A stretch of DNA of 64,000 nt from JANPCX01 sp031431125 (GTDB taxonomy: Bacteria; Pseudomonadota; Gammaproteobacteria; Burkholderiales; Burkholderiaceae_C), in NCBI GenBank assembly GCA_031431125.1, contig JANPCX010000015.1, positions 119,633 through 183,632 of the forward strand. Direction: 5' to 3'. The position numbers and the translations under genes were made by a program. The notes below the pieces were generated by a model. The model worked only from the letters and a program-made list of their open reading frames with translations, was not told where the DNA came from and did no database searches. Numbering within the stretch: the stretch's first letter is position 1; each line of letters starts with the position of its first letter. Shown in pieces: positions 8,385 to 17,037 of this stretch.

Positions 8385-9044
8385 TCAGACGCTTTGCGCC
8401 TGGGCCTGCCGCTTGGCCTTCCAGGCACCCCACAGGGCGATCAAACCCGGAACGATGATCAAGGCCCAAATGATGAGGCTCAAATTCTTCTGCACCCAAG
8501 GCAGGTTACCGAACACGTAACCTGCCGTCGTCAGGGACAGCACCCAGATCAAGGCCCCGGTGACGTTGAAAAACGTGAACTTGGAACGAGTCATCTCGGC
8601 CACGCCGGCCACAAAAGGCGCAAAAGTGCGCACAAACGGCATGAAACGGGCCAGGATGATGGTGATACCGCCGTGTTTTTCATAAAAGGCGTGGGCGGCA
8701 TCAAAGGCGGCTTTGTTGAACCAGCGTGAGTTTTCCCAGCGAAACACTTTGGGACCGAAATAACGGCCAATGGTGTAGTTGGTTTGGTCGCCCAAGATGG
8801 CGGCGACGATCAAGACCGCCATGGCCACTGGCAGCGACATCAAACCCGCACCGCACAACGCGCCGGTGATGAACAACAAAGAGTCGCCTGGGAGAAAAGG
8901 CATCACGACCAAGCCTGTCTCGACGAAAACGATCAAAAACAGCAGGGCATACACCCACACCCCGTAGCTTTGGACAAAGGCCATCAGGTGGTCGTCCACA
9001 TGAAGGATGAAGTCGATCAAAAAGGTCATGATTTCCATGGGCAT
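8385..9044 (-). CDS. DedA-family membrane protein
   Basis: 219 residues, starting at 9044 (in-frame alternatives at 9038 and 9029). The SNARE-associated/DedA core is plain: GVWVYALLFLIVFVETGLV, then MPFLPGDSLLFITGALCG, the long second half with GDQTNYTIGRYFGPKVF, the basic ILARFMPFVRTFAPFVAGV re-entrant motif, and two C-terminal membrane spans. DedA proteins are inner-membrane undecaprenyl-phosphate or lipid flippases/transporters required for envelope homeostasis and cation or pH tolerance. A short 7-bp hairpin overlaps the stop codon but has no T-run. The gene is divergent from mutL with a 55-bp gap that must hold both promoters. Confidence 0.92.
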   Translation of the reverse strand: MPMEIMTFLIDFILHVDDHLMAFVQSYGVWVYALLFLIVFVETGLVVMPFLPGDSLLFITGALCGAGLMSLPVAMAVLIVAAILGDQTNYTIGRYFGPKVFRWENSRWFNKAAFDAAHAFYEKHGGITIILARFMPFVRTFAPFVAGVAEMTRSKFTFFNVTGALIWVLSLTTAGYVFGNLPWVQKNLSLIIWALIIVPGLIALWGAWKAKRQAQAQSV

Positions 9045-9099
9045 TGATTATCCATAGCGAGCGTGACAGTCGGATTCAACACCCACCTAAAATGGGTAA

Positions 9100-10959
9100 A
9101 TGAGCGTCTCCCTACTGGCCCCCCCTGCGGACTCAAAGCCCGCCACGCGCCGCCCGATTCGTGAGTTGCCGGATGAGTTGGTCAGCCAAATTGCGGCGGG
9201 TGAAGTCGTCGAGCGGCCCGCCTCCGTGGTGCGCGAGCTGGTGGACAACGCGCTGGATGCTGGTGCATCCGACATCGCCGTCAAGCTGATCGAAGGCGGA
9301 ATTCGAGCGGTGGTGGTGGAAGACGACGGCGGCGGTATTCCGGCCGAGGAGTTGCCCTTGGCGCTCAAGCGCCATGCCACCAGCAAGATTAGCAGCCTGG
9401 ACGACCTTGAGCACGTGGCGACGATGGGATTTCGCGGCGAGGCCTTGGCGGCGATCAGCTCGGTATCGGAGATGAGTGTGGCCAGCCGCCTCAAGGGCGC
9501 TGACCATGCCCTGCGCCTGGATGCGCGCTCCGGTGAACTGCAAGCCACTGCCCGTGGTGTAGGCACCACCGTCGAGGTGCGAGAACTCTTTTTCAGCACG
9601 CCCGCACGCCGCAAGTTTCTCAAAACCGAGTCCACTGAGTTGGCACACTGTGTGGAAGCCGTGCGCCGCCATGCCTTGACACGGCCCGGCGTCGGTTTTT
9701 CCATCTGGCACGGCGGCAAATTGCTGCAGCAATGGCGACGTGCTTCGGCTGACATCCGCTTGCAGGACGTACTCGGCGCGGAGTTCATCGCTCAAAGCCG
9801 GGCTGTGAATTGGGATGCTGGCGTCATGCGCGTGACCGGCCGCGTTGGCACACCCGAGGCGGCGCGGGCCCGTGCCGACCAGCAGTATGTTTACGTCAAC
9901 GGCCGTTTTGTTCGTGACAAGCTCATCGCCCATGCGGTGCGCTCCGCGTTTGACGATGTGCTGCACGGACAACGCCAACCGAGTTATGTGCTTTTCATTG
10001 AAATCGCCCCGGATCAGGTCGATGTGAATGTGCACCCGACCAAGATCGAAGTGCGTTTCCGTGAGTCACGGGCAGTCCACCAGGCTGTGCACAAAGCGGT
10101 GGTCTCCGTGTTGGCTCCCTCCAAAGCCTTGGCGGTACCGGGGCCGCAGCCCCTGGCAGATACCCTACATAGAGACGAAGCACGCAACGCCAGCGGACAA
10201 CCCAGTGCGACCTGGCCGAGCGGGAGCCTTCCCTACCAAGGCCGATTGGGTTTGCAACAAGCCGCGGTCCTGCATGCGCGAGAGCTGCCGGCAACTTGGC
10301 CCTCGCCTGTGGCCCAAAACGGCCAAGACACGACCACACCAAACCCACAACGGCCCAAAGAAGCCGCAGAGGGCGATTGGCCACTGGGCCGGGCGATTGC
10401 GCAGATTGGCGGCATCTACATCCTGGCGGAGAACCAACACGGTTTGGTCGTGGTGGACATGCATGCGGCCCACGAGCGCGTGGTTTATGAGCGGCTCAAG
10501 GCAGGTTTGGGTGCAGCAGCCATCGAGTCCCAACCGCTGCTAATTCCCGTGACCTTCACGGCAACACCCGCCGAGCTGGCCACTGCATCCCAACAAACGG
10601 CCAATCTGCAAACACTGGGCCTGGATATTTCGCCTTTGGGGCCCACCACGCTGGCGGTGCGCGCTCGGCCCGCCGCTTTGGCCCAAGGCGATGTGGTGGA
10701 TTTGGCACGCAGCGTGCTCGCCGAGTTGGCTCAATTTGATGCCAGCAACGTGATTGAACGTGCCCAGCATGAGATTTTGTCCACCATGGCCTGCCATGGC
10801 GCGGTGCGTGCCAACCGGCACCTCAGTGTGGCCGAGATGAACGCCCTCTTACGGGACATGGAAAGCACCGAACGCTCGGACCAATGCAACCACGGTCGGC
10901 CGACTTGGCGTCAGATCAGCATCAAAGAACTGGATGCGTTGTTTTGGCGGGGGCGCTGA
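9100..10959 (+). CDS. mutL: DNA mismatch repair protein MutL with endonuclease motif
   Basis: 619 residues. The N-terminal GHKL ATPase (about 20-350) shows ELVSQIAAGEVVERPASVV, VDNALDAGA, EDDGGGI, GFRGEALAAISSVS and the VNVHPTKIEVRF lobe. A Pro/Gln-rich linker (about 350-425) joins the C-terminal dimerisation domain. There, VVDMHAAHERVVYE from Asp453 fits the DxHA(X)2E(X)4E endonuclease signature, with the partner motifs ACHGAVRAN and CNHGRPTW near the end. MutL of MutH-less bacteria uses these residues to nick DNA, so mismatch repair here should be MutH-independent. A dedicated ribosome site is not obvious (AATGGGTAA before the ATG). Confidence 0.96.
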   Translation: MSVSLLAPPADSKPATRRPIRELPDELVSQIAAGEVVERPASVVRELVDNALDAGASDIAVKLIEGGIRAVVVEDDGGGIPAEELPLALKRHATSKISSLDDLEHVATMGFRGEALAAISSVSEMSVASRLKGADHALRLDARSGELQATARGVGTTVEVRELFFSTPARRKFLKTESTELAHCVEAVRRHALTRPGVGFSIWHGGKLLQQWRRASADIRLQDVLGAEFIAQSRAVNWDAGVMRVTGRVGTPEAARARADQQYVYVNGRFVRDKLIAHAVRSAFDDVLHGQRQPSYVLFIEIAPDQVDVNVHPTKIEVRFRESRAVHQAVHKAVVSVLAPSKALAVPGPQPLADTLHRDEARNASGQPSATWPSGSLPYQGRLGLQQAAVLHARELPATWPSPVAQNGQDTTTPNPQRPKEAAEGDWPLGRAIAQIGGIYILAENQHGLVVVDMHAAHERVVYERLKAGLGAAAIESQPLLIPVTFTATPAELATASQQTANLQTLGLDISPLGPTTLAVRARPAALAQGDVVDLARSVLAELAQFDASNVIERAQHEILSTMACHGAVRANRHLSVAEMNALLRDMESTERSDQCNHGRPTWRQISIKELDALFWRGR

Positions 10960-10972
10960 CCAGCGCCTGTGC

Positions 10973-11341
10973 TCACAAAGACGCCAAGCCGTTCGGTGAG
11001 GTAGATCTACCGGCGGGCGCCAAGCTGCGGCGCTCCTCAGACATCACTTTCCACCAAGCCAGAACGGCATCGCCCCGCCCATCGAAACCATAGCGGCGCA
11101 AACGCTCAGAGGCCACAGAACAGTGCGCCGCAGTGGACGAGTCCAAGAAGGTCTTCGATGACAGTCGATCGCATTGCAAATAGGTGGCTTTCAACTCTTC
11201 AACCTGCAGCAGCACCGTGCCCTCGGGCACCTCAACAGAGGGCAACCAAGTGGGCGGCGCTGCGTGTGCCAAACCAGACAGCAAGGTGACAGCAGCGGTC
11301 AGACCCTTGACCACACGACGGAAATTTGGGTTGAGTTTCAT
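10973..11341 (-). CDS. Small secreted protein of unknown function
   Basis: 122 residues. A clear signal peptide (basic MKLNPNFRRVVKG, hydrophobic LTAAVTLLSGLAHA) is followed by a mature part beginning APPTWLPSVEVPEGTVLLQVEEL. Two cysteines (LQCDRLSS and AHCSVASERLRRYGFDG) could form one disulfide. The segment around FLDSSTAAHCSVASERLRR is amphipathic. It is convergent with mutL, 13 bp apart. I do not recognise the family. It is probably a periplasmic protein; the start is supported by the intact signal peptide and AG-rich leader. Confidence 0.65.
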   Translation of the reverse strand: MKLNPNFRRVVKGLTAAVTLLSGLAHAAPPTWLPSVEVPEGTVLLQVEELKATYLQCDRLSSKTFLDSSTAAHCSVASERLRRYGFDGRGDAVLAWWKVMSEERRSLAPAGRSTSPNGLASL

Positions 11342-11718
11342 GTGGATTCTCCAGTCACAGCGCGGGTTTCAATGGATGCGCGCACATCGGTAGATGGGGG
11401 GGCTGTGGAGTCCTCAATTCCGCTGTGCATGTTTCCAATATCGGCCAATTTCGACGATTCATTAGTCGAATAAGCGCCAGCAAATTGGACCTGCTCTCGG
11501 TTTATTGAGAATCACATCAAACACGACAACTCCCACCGTTCGGGCTGACCCTTCGCCGGTGCTCAGGACTAAAGGCCTTGGCGAAACCAACGCCCGCCTC
11601 GCTCATGCACGTCGACAAGCTCGGTGCGAACGGACTTGGTTTGTCATGAAATGTGTAAAGCTCAATAGAACGCGGCCGCCGAACGTGTTCCAATTTCGCC
11701 CTGAAGAGAAAACATGTC
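11342..11718. other. Intergenic region with a degenerate REP-like inverted repeat
   Basis: No convincing gene is seen in these 377 bp between divergent genes. Positions 11536-11548 (CCGTTCGGGCTGA) and 11612-11634 (GACAAGCTCGGTGCGAACGG within it) are facing arms resembling the common betaproteobacterial CCGTTCG-n-CTGAGCTTGTCGA repeat. The rest presumably carries the promoters for the two flanking genes; no clean -35/-10 pair was recognised. Confidence 0.4.
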
Positions 11719-13104
11719 ATGGCCACGCTCAAACTCAAAACTGCACGCAAAACAACAACATCCACCGACCGCCCTGGCCGTGCGCCGGTGCGTGGTGCTG
11801 GGAATGGCGTGCGCCATCGCCCAACCTTGTCTGAGGCGCAAGCCGAACGCGCTGAGCGTGAAGCCTTGTGGCAACGTGAGCATCAAGCGCGTGCAGCGCC
11901 GCCGACGCCCGCGCCCGCTGAGCGCAAACCACCGCGCAGCGACCCCAAAGGTCAACGGCCGCCGTCGGGGGCGGACGCCCGTCGACAGCCGCCCCGTGCT
12001 GATGCCACTTCGCTTGGCCGCTCAGACCGCCCCCCACGGGGCAGCGCTGAACCGCAAACGCGAGCATTTCCGAGAGGTGAAACCAACACGGCGTTTGGTC
12101 GACCCGCCGCCAAGCCAAACAACCCTGGCCACAGGGACCACTATGACAGCCGCGGTGCGGCACCCAGGTCAGACGCCCGACAAGAGCGCACCTTGCCCGC
12201 CAGCGGTGAATCGGGTCGTACTGGCCCGGTGACACGTGACCGCGAACGCAGCGCTGCACGCGCCCGCGAAAAACGCCCATCACAAGCACCCACATGGACA
12301 CAGAACCCGGCCGCGCAGTGGAGTGGGTCTGAGCCCCCAGAACACCTGCCCGGCAGCTTGCGCCTGTCAAAACGCATGAGTGAGCTGGGTTTGGCATCGC
12401 GACGCGAGGCCGACGAGTGGATAGAAAAAGGCTGGGTGCGTGTGGATGGCCAGGTGGTGCGGGAACTCGGCTCGCGGGTGGTGGCGGGGCAACACATCAC
12501 CATCGACACACCGGCGCGGCAAATGCAAGCGCAAAAGGTTACCGTACTGATCAACAAACCCATCGGTTATGTCAGCGGCCAGGCCGAAGACGGCTATGAA
12601 CCGGCCTTTGTCTTGGTGACACCGCAGAACCAATGGACGGAAGACGCCAGCGGTACACGTTTTGCCCGCGACCACCTGCGCAGCCTCGTGCCTGCCGGGA
12701 GGCTCGACATCGATTCGGTGGGACTTTTGGTTCTGACTCAAGACGGCCGTGTCGCCAAAACCTTGATTGGCGAAAACAGCCCCATAGAAAAAGAGTACCT
12801 GGTCCGCGTGCAAAGCCTCAGCGGCGAGGCCTTGCCGCAAGCGCTGTCCGATGAGCAACTGGCCTTGCTGAACCATGGCCTGGAATTGGATGATGAAGCC
12901 CTGCGCCCGGCCAAGGTGGAGTGGGTCAATGAAGACCAATTGCGCTTCGTTTTGGTGGAAGGCAAAAAACGCCAAATTCGCCGCATGTGCGAGGCGGTGG
13001 GCCTCAAAGTGACTGGGCTGAAGCGGGTTCGCATCGGCCGGGTCATGCTCGGTGACCTGCCAGTGGGGCAGTGGCGCTACTTACGCAGCGACGAGGTATT
13101 CTGA
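11719..13104 (+). CDS. RluF-like 23S rRNA pseudouridine synthase with long basic N-terminal tail
   Basis: 461 residues. The first ~210 are low-complexity, rich in Arg, Pro, Ala and Gly, and predicted disordered. The enzyme proper follows: an S4 RNA-binding domain (about 213-275, RLSKRMSELGLASRREADEWIEKG) and the RsuA/RluB/E/F catalytic domain with INKPIGYVSG, the catalytic Asp330 in GRLDIDSVGLLVLTQDG, EKEYLVRV and KKRQIRRMCEAVG. Similarity to E. coli RluF (U2604/U2605 of 23S rRNA) is stronger than to RluB by the SELG-SRREAD and INKP-VS motifs. E. coli RluF is about 290 residues, so the tail is the oddity. Tails of this kind recur in Burkholderiales paralogues and may aid RNA binding. Confidence 0.88.
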   Translation: MATLKLKTARKTTTSTDRPGRAPVRGAGNGVRHRPTLSEAQAERAEREALWQREHQARAAPPTPAPAERKPPRSDPKGQRPPSGADARRQPPRADATSLGRSDRPPRGSAEPQTRAFPRGETNTAFGRPAAKPNNPGHRDHYDSRGAAPRSDARQERTLPASGESGRTGPVTRDRERSAARAREKRPSQAPTWTQNPAAQWSGSEPPEHLPGSLRLSKRMSELGLASRREADEWIEKGWVRVDGQVVRELGSRVVAGQHITIDTPARQMQAQKVTVLINKPIGYVSGQAEDGYEPAFVLVTPQNQWTEDASGTRFARDHLRSLVPAGRLDIDSVGLLVLTQDGRVAKTLIGENSPIEKEYLVRVQSLSGEALPQALSDEQLALLNHGLELDDEALRPAKVEWVNEDQLRFVLVEGKKRQIRRMCEAVGLKVTGLKRVRIGRVMLGDLPVGQWRYLRSDEVF

Positions 13105-13130
13105 AGCGGCCTAAGCCGCAGCCCCTCAGA

Positions 13131-14348
13131 TCAACAGGCGCGGACTTTGAACTCCACGCGGCGGTCCAACGAGTCTTGTTGATCGTCTGTCCCCGAACCG
13201 ATCAAATTCTCACGAAACCCCATGCCCACAGGCTGAAAGCGACCGGTGGTGTCAGGAGCCATCACTTCAATGCGTTTTTGAATCGACGCCGCACGTTGCA
13301 AAGACAAACGTTCATTGAATTGCTCTGAGCCCGTGCGGCTGGTGTGGCCCACGATGACCAAGCAGGCTTTGGAGGCCGACAGTTCCGTCGACAACTGCTT
13401 CAACCAACTGGCGTAAGGGCCACTGACTTTCGGGTCGGGAAAGAAGTCGGTGGAGCCTGGACGGAACAAAAATTTCACCGACAAATTGTTGGTGGCCAAT
13501 CCCAGGGCAACGATGCGGCCAAAGGCAGCAGAGGCGGCATCCGTGCGGCCCAACTGGGTATTGCTCAGATAGATACCCACCAGCACCCGCATTTGCCGCC
13601 CTTCGGCGCGCTCTGCCGCAGATTCGTAGTAACGCAGTGCCTCCGCGTGCTTGCCTTCTTCGTAAAACTTGGCGGCTTCAGAGACCAAGGCCGCCACGGG
13701 CAGTCGGGCCAAATAAACTTGGTCGGCCTCTGAGCCTGTTGCGCCTTGTGCCGTGCGAATTTGGCCTTCGATCACCCTGTCCTTGGTCAGCGAAGGACTG
13801 TCACGGAAGAAGCTCGTGGGTGTGGAGTCCACACCCTTGGCCAGCACCCGCGCCGCAGATTGCGCCACGATCACGCCATTGCGAATCTCGGTCAGCGACA
13901 GATTGATGCGGTAGCCGGTATCACCACCCGATGTGCTGCCCGTGGTCAAGGTGCCTGCGATCAAGAACAAAGCCTTGCCCAAGTTGTCACCGGAAACGGG
14001 CAGAACCTCAAACTGATCGAATCCTGCCTTGGCGCGCTCCAACAACCGCGTATCGAGCAAGCGGGTGGCCGTGGTTTGTTGGCCCGTCACACCGTCAATG
14101 ACCGCGTCCATCACGATGACCGGCTTGCCCGCACCCGTGATATTGCCCAACAAAGCCTTGCCCGGTTGGAACTGCGGCAGACGGCGGGCTTGAACCAGCA
14201 GATCATCCACCGCAAAGGCAATACCCTGCTCCAAGGCCACTTCGCCCGCTGGCGCCGCAGGGCGCTCAGGTGTGGCACAAGCGCCCATGAATACGACCAG
14301 TGCACATACCCAGACACGGCCAGCACGGAAAGAGAGGAAATTGTTCAT
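13131..14348 (-). CDS. OmpA-like peptidoglycan-binding lipoprotein
   Basis: About 405 residues from the ATG at 14348. The lipobox VFMGACATP gives a lipid-modified Cys. Residues about 40-190 (FAVDDLLVQAR, then GKPVIVMDAVIDGVTGQQT, then SGGDTGYRINLSLTEIRNGVIVAQ) resemble the fold of outer-membrane activator lipoproteins of the LpoB/CsgG kind; this is inference. A TPR-like helical pair follows (AAKFYEEGKHAEALRYYESAAERAEG). The C-terminal ~115 residues are an OmpA domain with FRPGSTDFF, VIVGHTSRTGSEQFNERLSLQRA and RRVEF, which binds meso-DAP. It probably links the outer membrane to the cell wall and may regulate a synthase. The neighbours give no pathway. Confidence 0.82.
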   Translation of the reverse strand: MNNFLSFRAGRVWVCALVVFMGACATPERPAAPAGEVALEQGIAFAVDDLLVQARRLPQFQPGKALLGNITGAGKPVIVMDAVIDGVTGQQTTATRLLDTRLLERAKAGFDQFEVLPVSGDNLGKALFLIAGTLTTGSTSGGDTGYRINLSLTEIRNGVIVAQSAARVLAKGVDSTPTSFFRDSPSLTKDRVIEGQIRTAQGATGSEADQVYLARLPVAALVSEAAKFYEEGKHAEALRYYESAAERAEGRQMRVLVGIYLSNTQLGRTDAASAAFGRIVALGLATNNLSVKFLFRPGSTDFFPDPKVSGPYASWLKQLSTELSASKACLVIVGHTSRTGSEQFNERLSLQRAASIQKRIEVMAPDTTGRFQPVGMGFRENLIGSGTDDQQDSLDRRVEFKVRAC

Positions 14349-14419
14349 TTGTTCACCTGCGCAGCCCGCACTCAAGCACGTCGGCTTGGGTCAGGCTGGT
14401 CGGAATCGATGGGATGATT

Positions 14420-14493
14420 TGGAGCGGGTGAAGGGAATCGAACCCTCGTATGAAGCTTGGGAAGCTGCCGTTCTACCATTGAACTACACCCGC
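14420..14493 (-). tRNA. glyU: tRNA-Gly, anticodon CCC, with encoded CCA
   Basis: Minus-strand 74-nt cloverleaf: acceptor GCGGGTG/CACCCGC, D arm GTTC-AATGGTA-GAAC, anticodon loop TTCCCAA (anticodon at 14459-14461), T arm GAGGG-TTCGATT-CCCTT, discriminator T and genomic CCA. It matches the E. coli glyU pattern and reads GGG. The anticodon stem GCAGC/GCTTC has one C-U mismatch (positions 28-42). Confidence 0.95.
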
Positions 14494-14560
14494 ATGCCGG
14501 AGCGATTATAGGCAGCGTCAAAGTCGGTTGACGAGCTCGCGACCGTGCATTCTCAGAGCA

Positions 14561-16120
14561 TCAGCCATTTTTGGCCACCCATTCAATCAAAGCATCCAAG
14601 GCCGGTAAACCGAGGGTGGCCTGGGGGTGATTGACCATGGCCGCCACCGCGTACACCTTGCCGCTGCGGCCACGAACGTAACCCGCCAGAGCGCGGGTGT
14701 CGCGCAGGGTGCCGGTTTTCAAAAAGGCCTGGCCTGTGGCTGCACCTTGCAACATGCGGTGGGCCAAGGTGCCGTCCACGCCCGCAATCGGCAGGGACTC
14801 CACGAAAGCATCGGCGGTGCGGCTGCGCCAGGCGTGGCGCAGCAAGGTCACCATCGCACGCGGTTTGCCACGCTCGGCACGCGACAGGCCGGACCCGTTT
14901 TCCACTTCCACATCCCCCGGCTGCAAGCCCTGACGCGCCAACCATTGCCGCATGCGGGCTTGTGCCGCGGGCAAAGTGGCCGCCTTGAAGGGGAAACCTT
15001 GGGACAGGGTGAGCAGCAAATTTCTCGCCGCCATGTTGTCGCTGGTTTTGTTGATGACACGCATGACTTGGGGAAGGCGCTCTGACAGATGCACCGCGAA
15101 GGGCATCAGGGCTTCTCCCTGGGCATCGCGCTGCATGGTGGCGGGGCCAGGCTGAGGCCTTCCACGTTGGGCCTCGCTGACCACAGGCCGCGGTTTGTCA
15201 ACCACCTGGCCTTTGAGCACACCACCGGCTTGCTGCCACAACGCAGCCACGGCACGTGTGGTCAGATCGACGTGCGACATCGCAGCGACCGCGTGTTGTT
15301 TCTGCGGGCACAAGCTGCTCCAAGTCCCGTTGACCGTGACCTTGAGCACATTTTTGCTCGAGGTCAAACTGGCACCGGCCCAACAGGACGCTCCGCCCAT
15401 GCTGACGTTGTTCACCAGCTGCACGTCTGCCAGCGGCGGATCCAAGCGAACCGCTGCACGATTTCCCTTGCCTGGCGACACGACCACACGCAACACCCCT
15501 TCGTTCAGGGTGAATGCATCGGGCAGCGCATGGTGTGGTCGGTCTGCGCCCGGTACGGGTGTGTGCGCATGGTCGTCGTCGTTCAATTGAAAGGCAAAAC
15601 GATCCAACACAATGTTGCCGCTGATCTCTTTCAAACCCTTGGCGCGCAAATCAGCGAACCACTGCGCCAAGTCTGCGCCAGACAGATACGAGTTGCCGCC
15701 ACCCACAATGAGCAAATCGCCGCGCAATTTACCGGCATAAATGGGGCCACTGGCGAAGGCATAGGTACGCCAGCGGTAGTTGGCACCAAGCAAGTCCAGC
15801 GCCGCGAGCGTGGTGACCACTTTGGTCGTGGACGCAAGCACAAAGTGTTTGTCGTCGTTGAGTGACGCCAGCGCAGGTTGTGTTCTTGGCTCGTCCATCG
15901 CGACCACATCGCTGACCTCTTGCACATACAAACCCATGCTGCTCGCGGGCAGACCGGCTTGTTTGAGGGCGGCTGCGACTGTGGCGGGCACACCTTTGAG
16001 CACCACTGAATCGTTGCTCTTCTGCGCGCCAACCGGGGCACACAGCAGCGCACACGACAAGGTCAGCGCCATGCGCCAGCGTTCGCTCAGTGGTTTGTGA
16101 CGAGCATGTGACAAGTGCAT
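14561..16120 (-). CDS. dacB: D-alanyl-D-alanine carboxypeptidase/endopeptidase DacB (PBP4)
   Basis: About 519 residues from the ATG at 16120; a longer reading to 16216 would place junk before the signal peptide (MALTLSCALLCAPVGAQ). The three penicillin-binding motifs are in order: SxxK in LASTTKVVTTLAALDLLG, SxN as SDN in NKTSDNMAARNLL, and KTG in AFLKTGTLRDTRALAG. The large insert between the first two motifs and the length fit the PBP4/DacB (peptidase S13) class. It trims pentapeptides and cuts D-Ala-mDAP cross-links in the periplasm. It diverges from trmB. Confidence 0.94.
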   Translation of the reverse strand: MHLSHARHKPLSERWRMALTLSCALLCAPVGAQKSNDSVVLKGVPATVAAALKQAGLPASSMGLYVQEVSDVVAMDEPRTQPALASLNDDKHFVLASTTKVVTTLAALDLLGANYRWRTYAFASGPIYAGKLRGDLLIVGGGNSYLSGADLAQWFADLRAKGLKEISGNIVLDRFAFQLNDDDHAHTPVPGADRPHHALPDAFTLNEGVLRVVVSPGKGNRAAVRLDPPLADVQLVNNVSMGGASCWAGASLTSSKNVLKVTVNGTWSSLCPQKQHAVAAMSHVDLTTRAVAALWQQAGGVLKGQVVDKPRPVVSEAQRGRPQPGPATMQRDAQGEALMPFAVHLSERLPQVMRVINKTSDNMAARNLLLTLSQGFPFKAATLPAAQARMRQWLARQGLQPGDVEVENGSGLSRAERGKPRAMVTLLRHAWRSRTADAFVESLPIAGVDGTLAHRMLQGAATGQAFLKTGTLRDTRALAGYVRGRSGKVYAVAAMVNHPQATLGLPALDALIEWVAKNG

Positions 16121-16296
16121 AAAGATGGGTCGCGAAAAACACACGAAAGCAGTGAACGTCGAGCTGCCTTGCCCGTACGTCGGGTATCGGCTGGCCATGC
16201 CCATACTTGAGACCACCCCTGACTTTGGGGGGCAGACAAGCGTCTGGGACCGTCAACACGCCCAAGGCCTCGTGCACAATTCACGGCCTCCAGCCC

Positions 16297-17037
16297 ATGC
16301 CCTTGTCCTTGTCTTCCGAAACTACTCCTCCCGATACACCCGCAGCGCCCACGCGCGCCATTCGCAGCTTTGTGGTGCGAGCAGGCCGCATGGGATCCGG
16401 GCAAGTGCGGGCGCTCGCCGAACTCGGTCCGCTTTATGTTCTGCCCTACCAAGACAGTCGGCCGGACTGGGCCACCGTGTTCGGGCGCCAAGCCCCCTTG
16501 ATTGTTGAAATTGGGTTTGGCATGGGCCAGGCCACCGCCACCATTGCGCAAGCCCGTTCCGACTGCAATTTTTTGGGCCTTGAGGTGCATCCTCCGGGTG
16601 TCGGAGCACTGCTGCAACGCATAGACGAACTCGGTTTAAGCAATTTGCGCATCGTTCAGCACGATGCTGTCGAGGTGCTGGCCAGCATGATTGCGCCCGA
16701 TTCGCTGGCCGGGCTTCATGTGTTTTTCCCAGACCCGTGGCATAAAAAACGGCACCACAAACGCCGTTTGATCCAAGCGCCCTTCGTGGCCGAATTGGTC
16801 AGCCGCCTTGCGCCTGGCGGTGTTCTTCACTGCGCCACCGACTGGCAACCCTATGCCGAACAAATGCTGGACGTACTCAGCGCCCATGGCCAGCTGCAAA
16901 ACACAGCATCCGGTTTTGCGCCACGCCCCGACTACCGTCCTCTCACAAAGTTTGAGAACCGTGGCCTGAAATTGGGCCACGGTGTGTGGGATTTGTTGTT
17001 TCGCAAAAAAGACCGGTCTGTGGTGAACGAGCCGTGA
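16297..17037 (+). CDS. trmB: tRNA (guanine-N7-)-methyltransferase TrmB
   Basis: About 246 residues from the ATG at 16297. It makes m7G46 in the variable loop of tRNAs using S-adenosylmethionine. Visible motifs are IRSFVVRAGRM near the N-terminus, the SAM site IVEIGFGMGQATATIAQ, LGLEVHPPGV, the catalytic FFPDPWHKKRHHKRRL and the late PDYRPLTKFENRGLKLGHGVWDL (family TKFE-RG---GH-VWD). Length is normal. It overlaps the following flippase gene by 4 bp if that gene begins at the GTG at 17034. Confidence 0.94.
   Translation: MPLSLSSETTPPDTPAAPTRAIRSFVVRAGRMGSGQVRALAELGPLYVLPYQDSRPDWATVFGRQAPLIVEIGFGMGQATATIAQARSDCNFLGLEVHPPGVGALLQRIDELGLSNLRIVQHDAVEVLASMIAPDSLAGLHVFFPDPWHKKRHHKRRLIQAPFVAELVSRLAPGGVLHCATDWQPYAEQMLDVLSAHGQLQNTASGFAPRPDYRPLTKFENRGLKLGHGVWDLLFRKKDRSVVNEP

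Noticed and set aside
8369..8386. 7-bp hairpin with GCGT loop at the end of the DedA gene as a terminator
   Set aside because: It overlaps the stop codon and no T-run follows on the minus strand.
11505..11834. Open frame over the leader of the RluF-like gene
   Set aside because: It overlaps a REP-like repeat and the true start at 11719 and shows no protein-like pattern.
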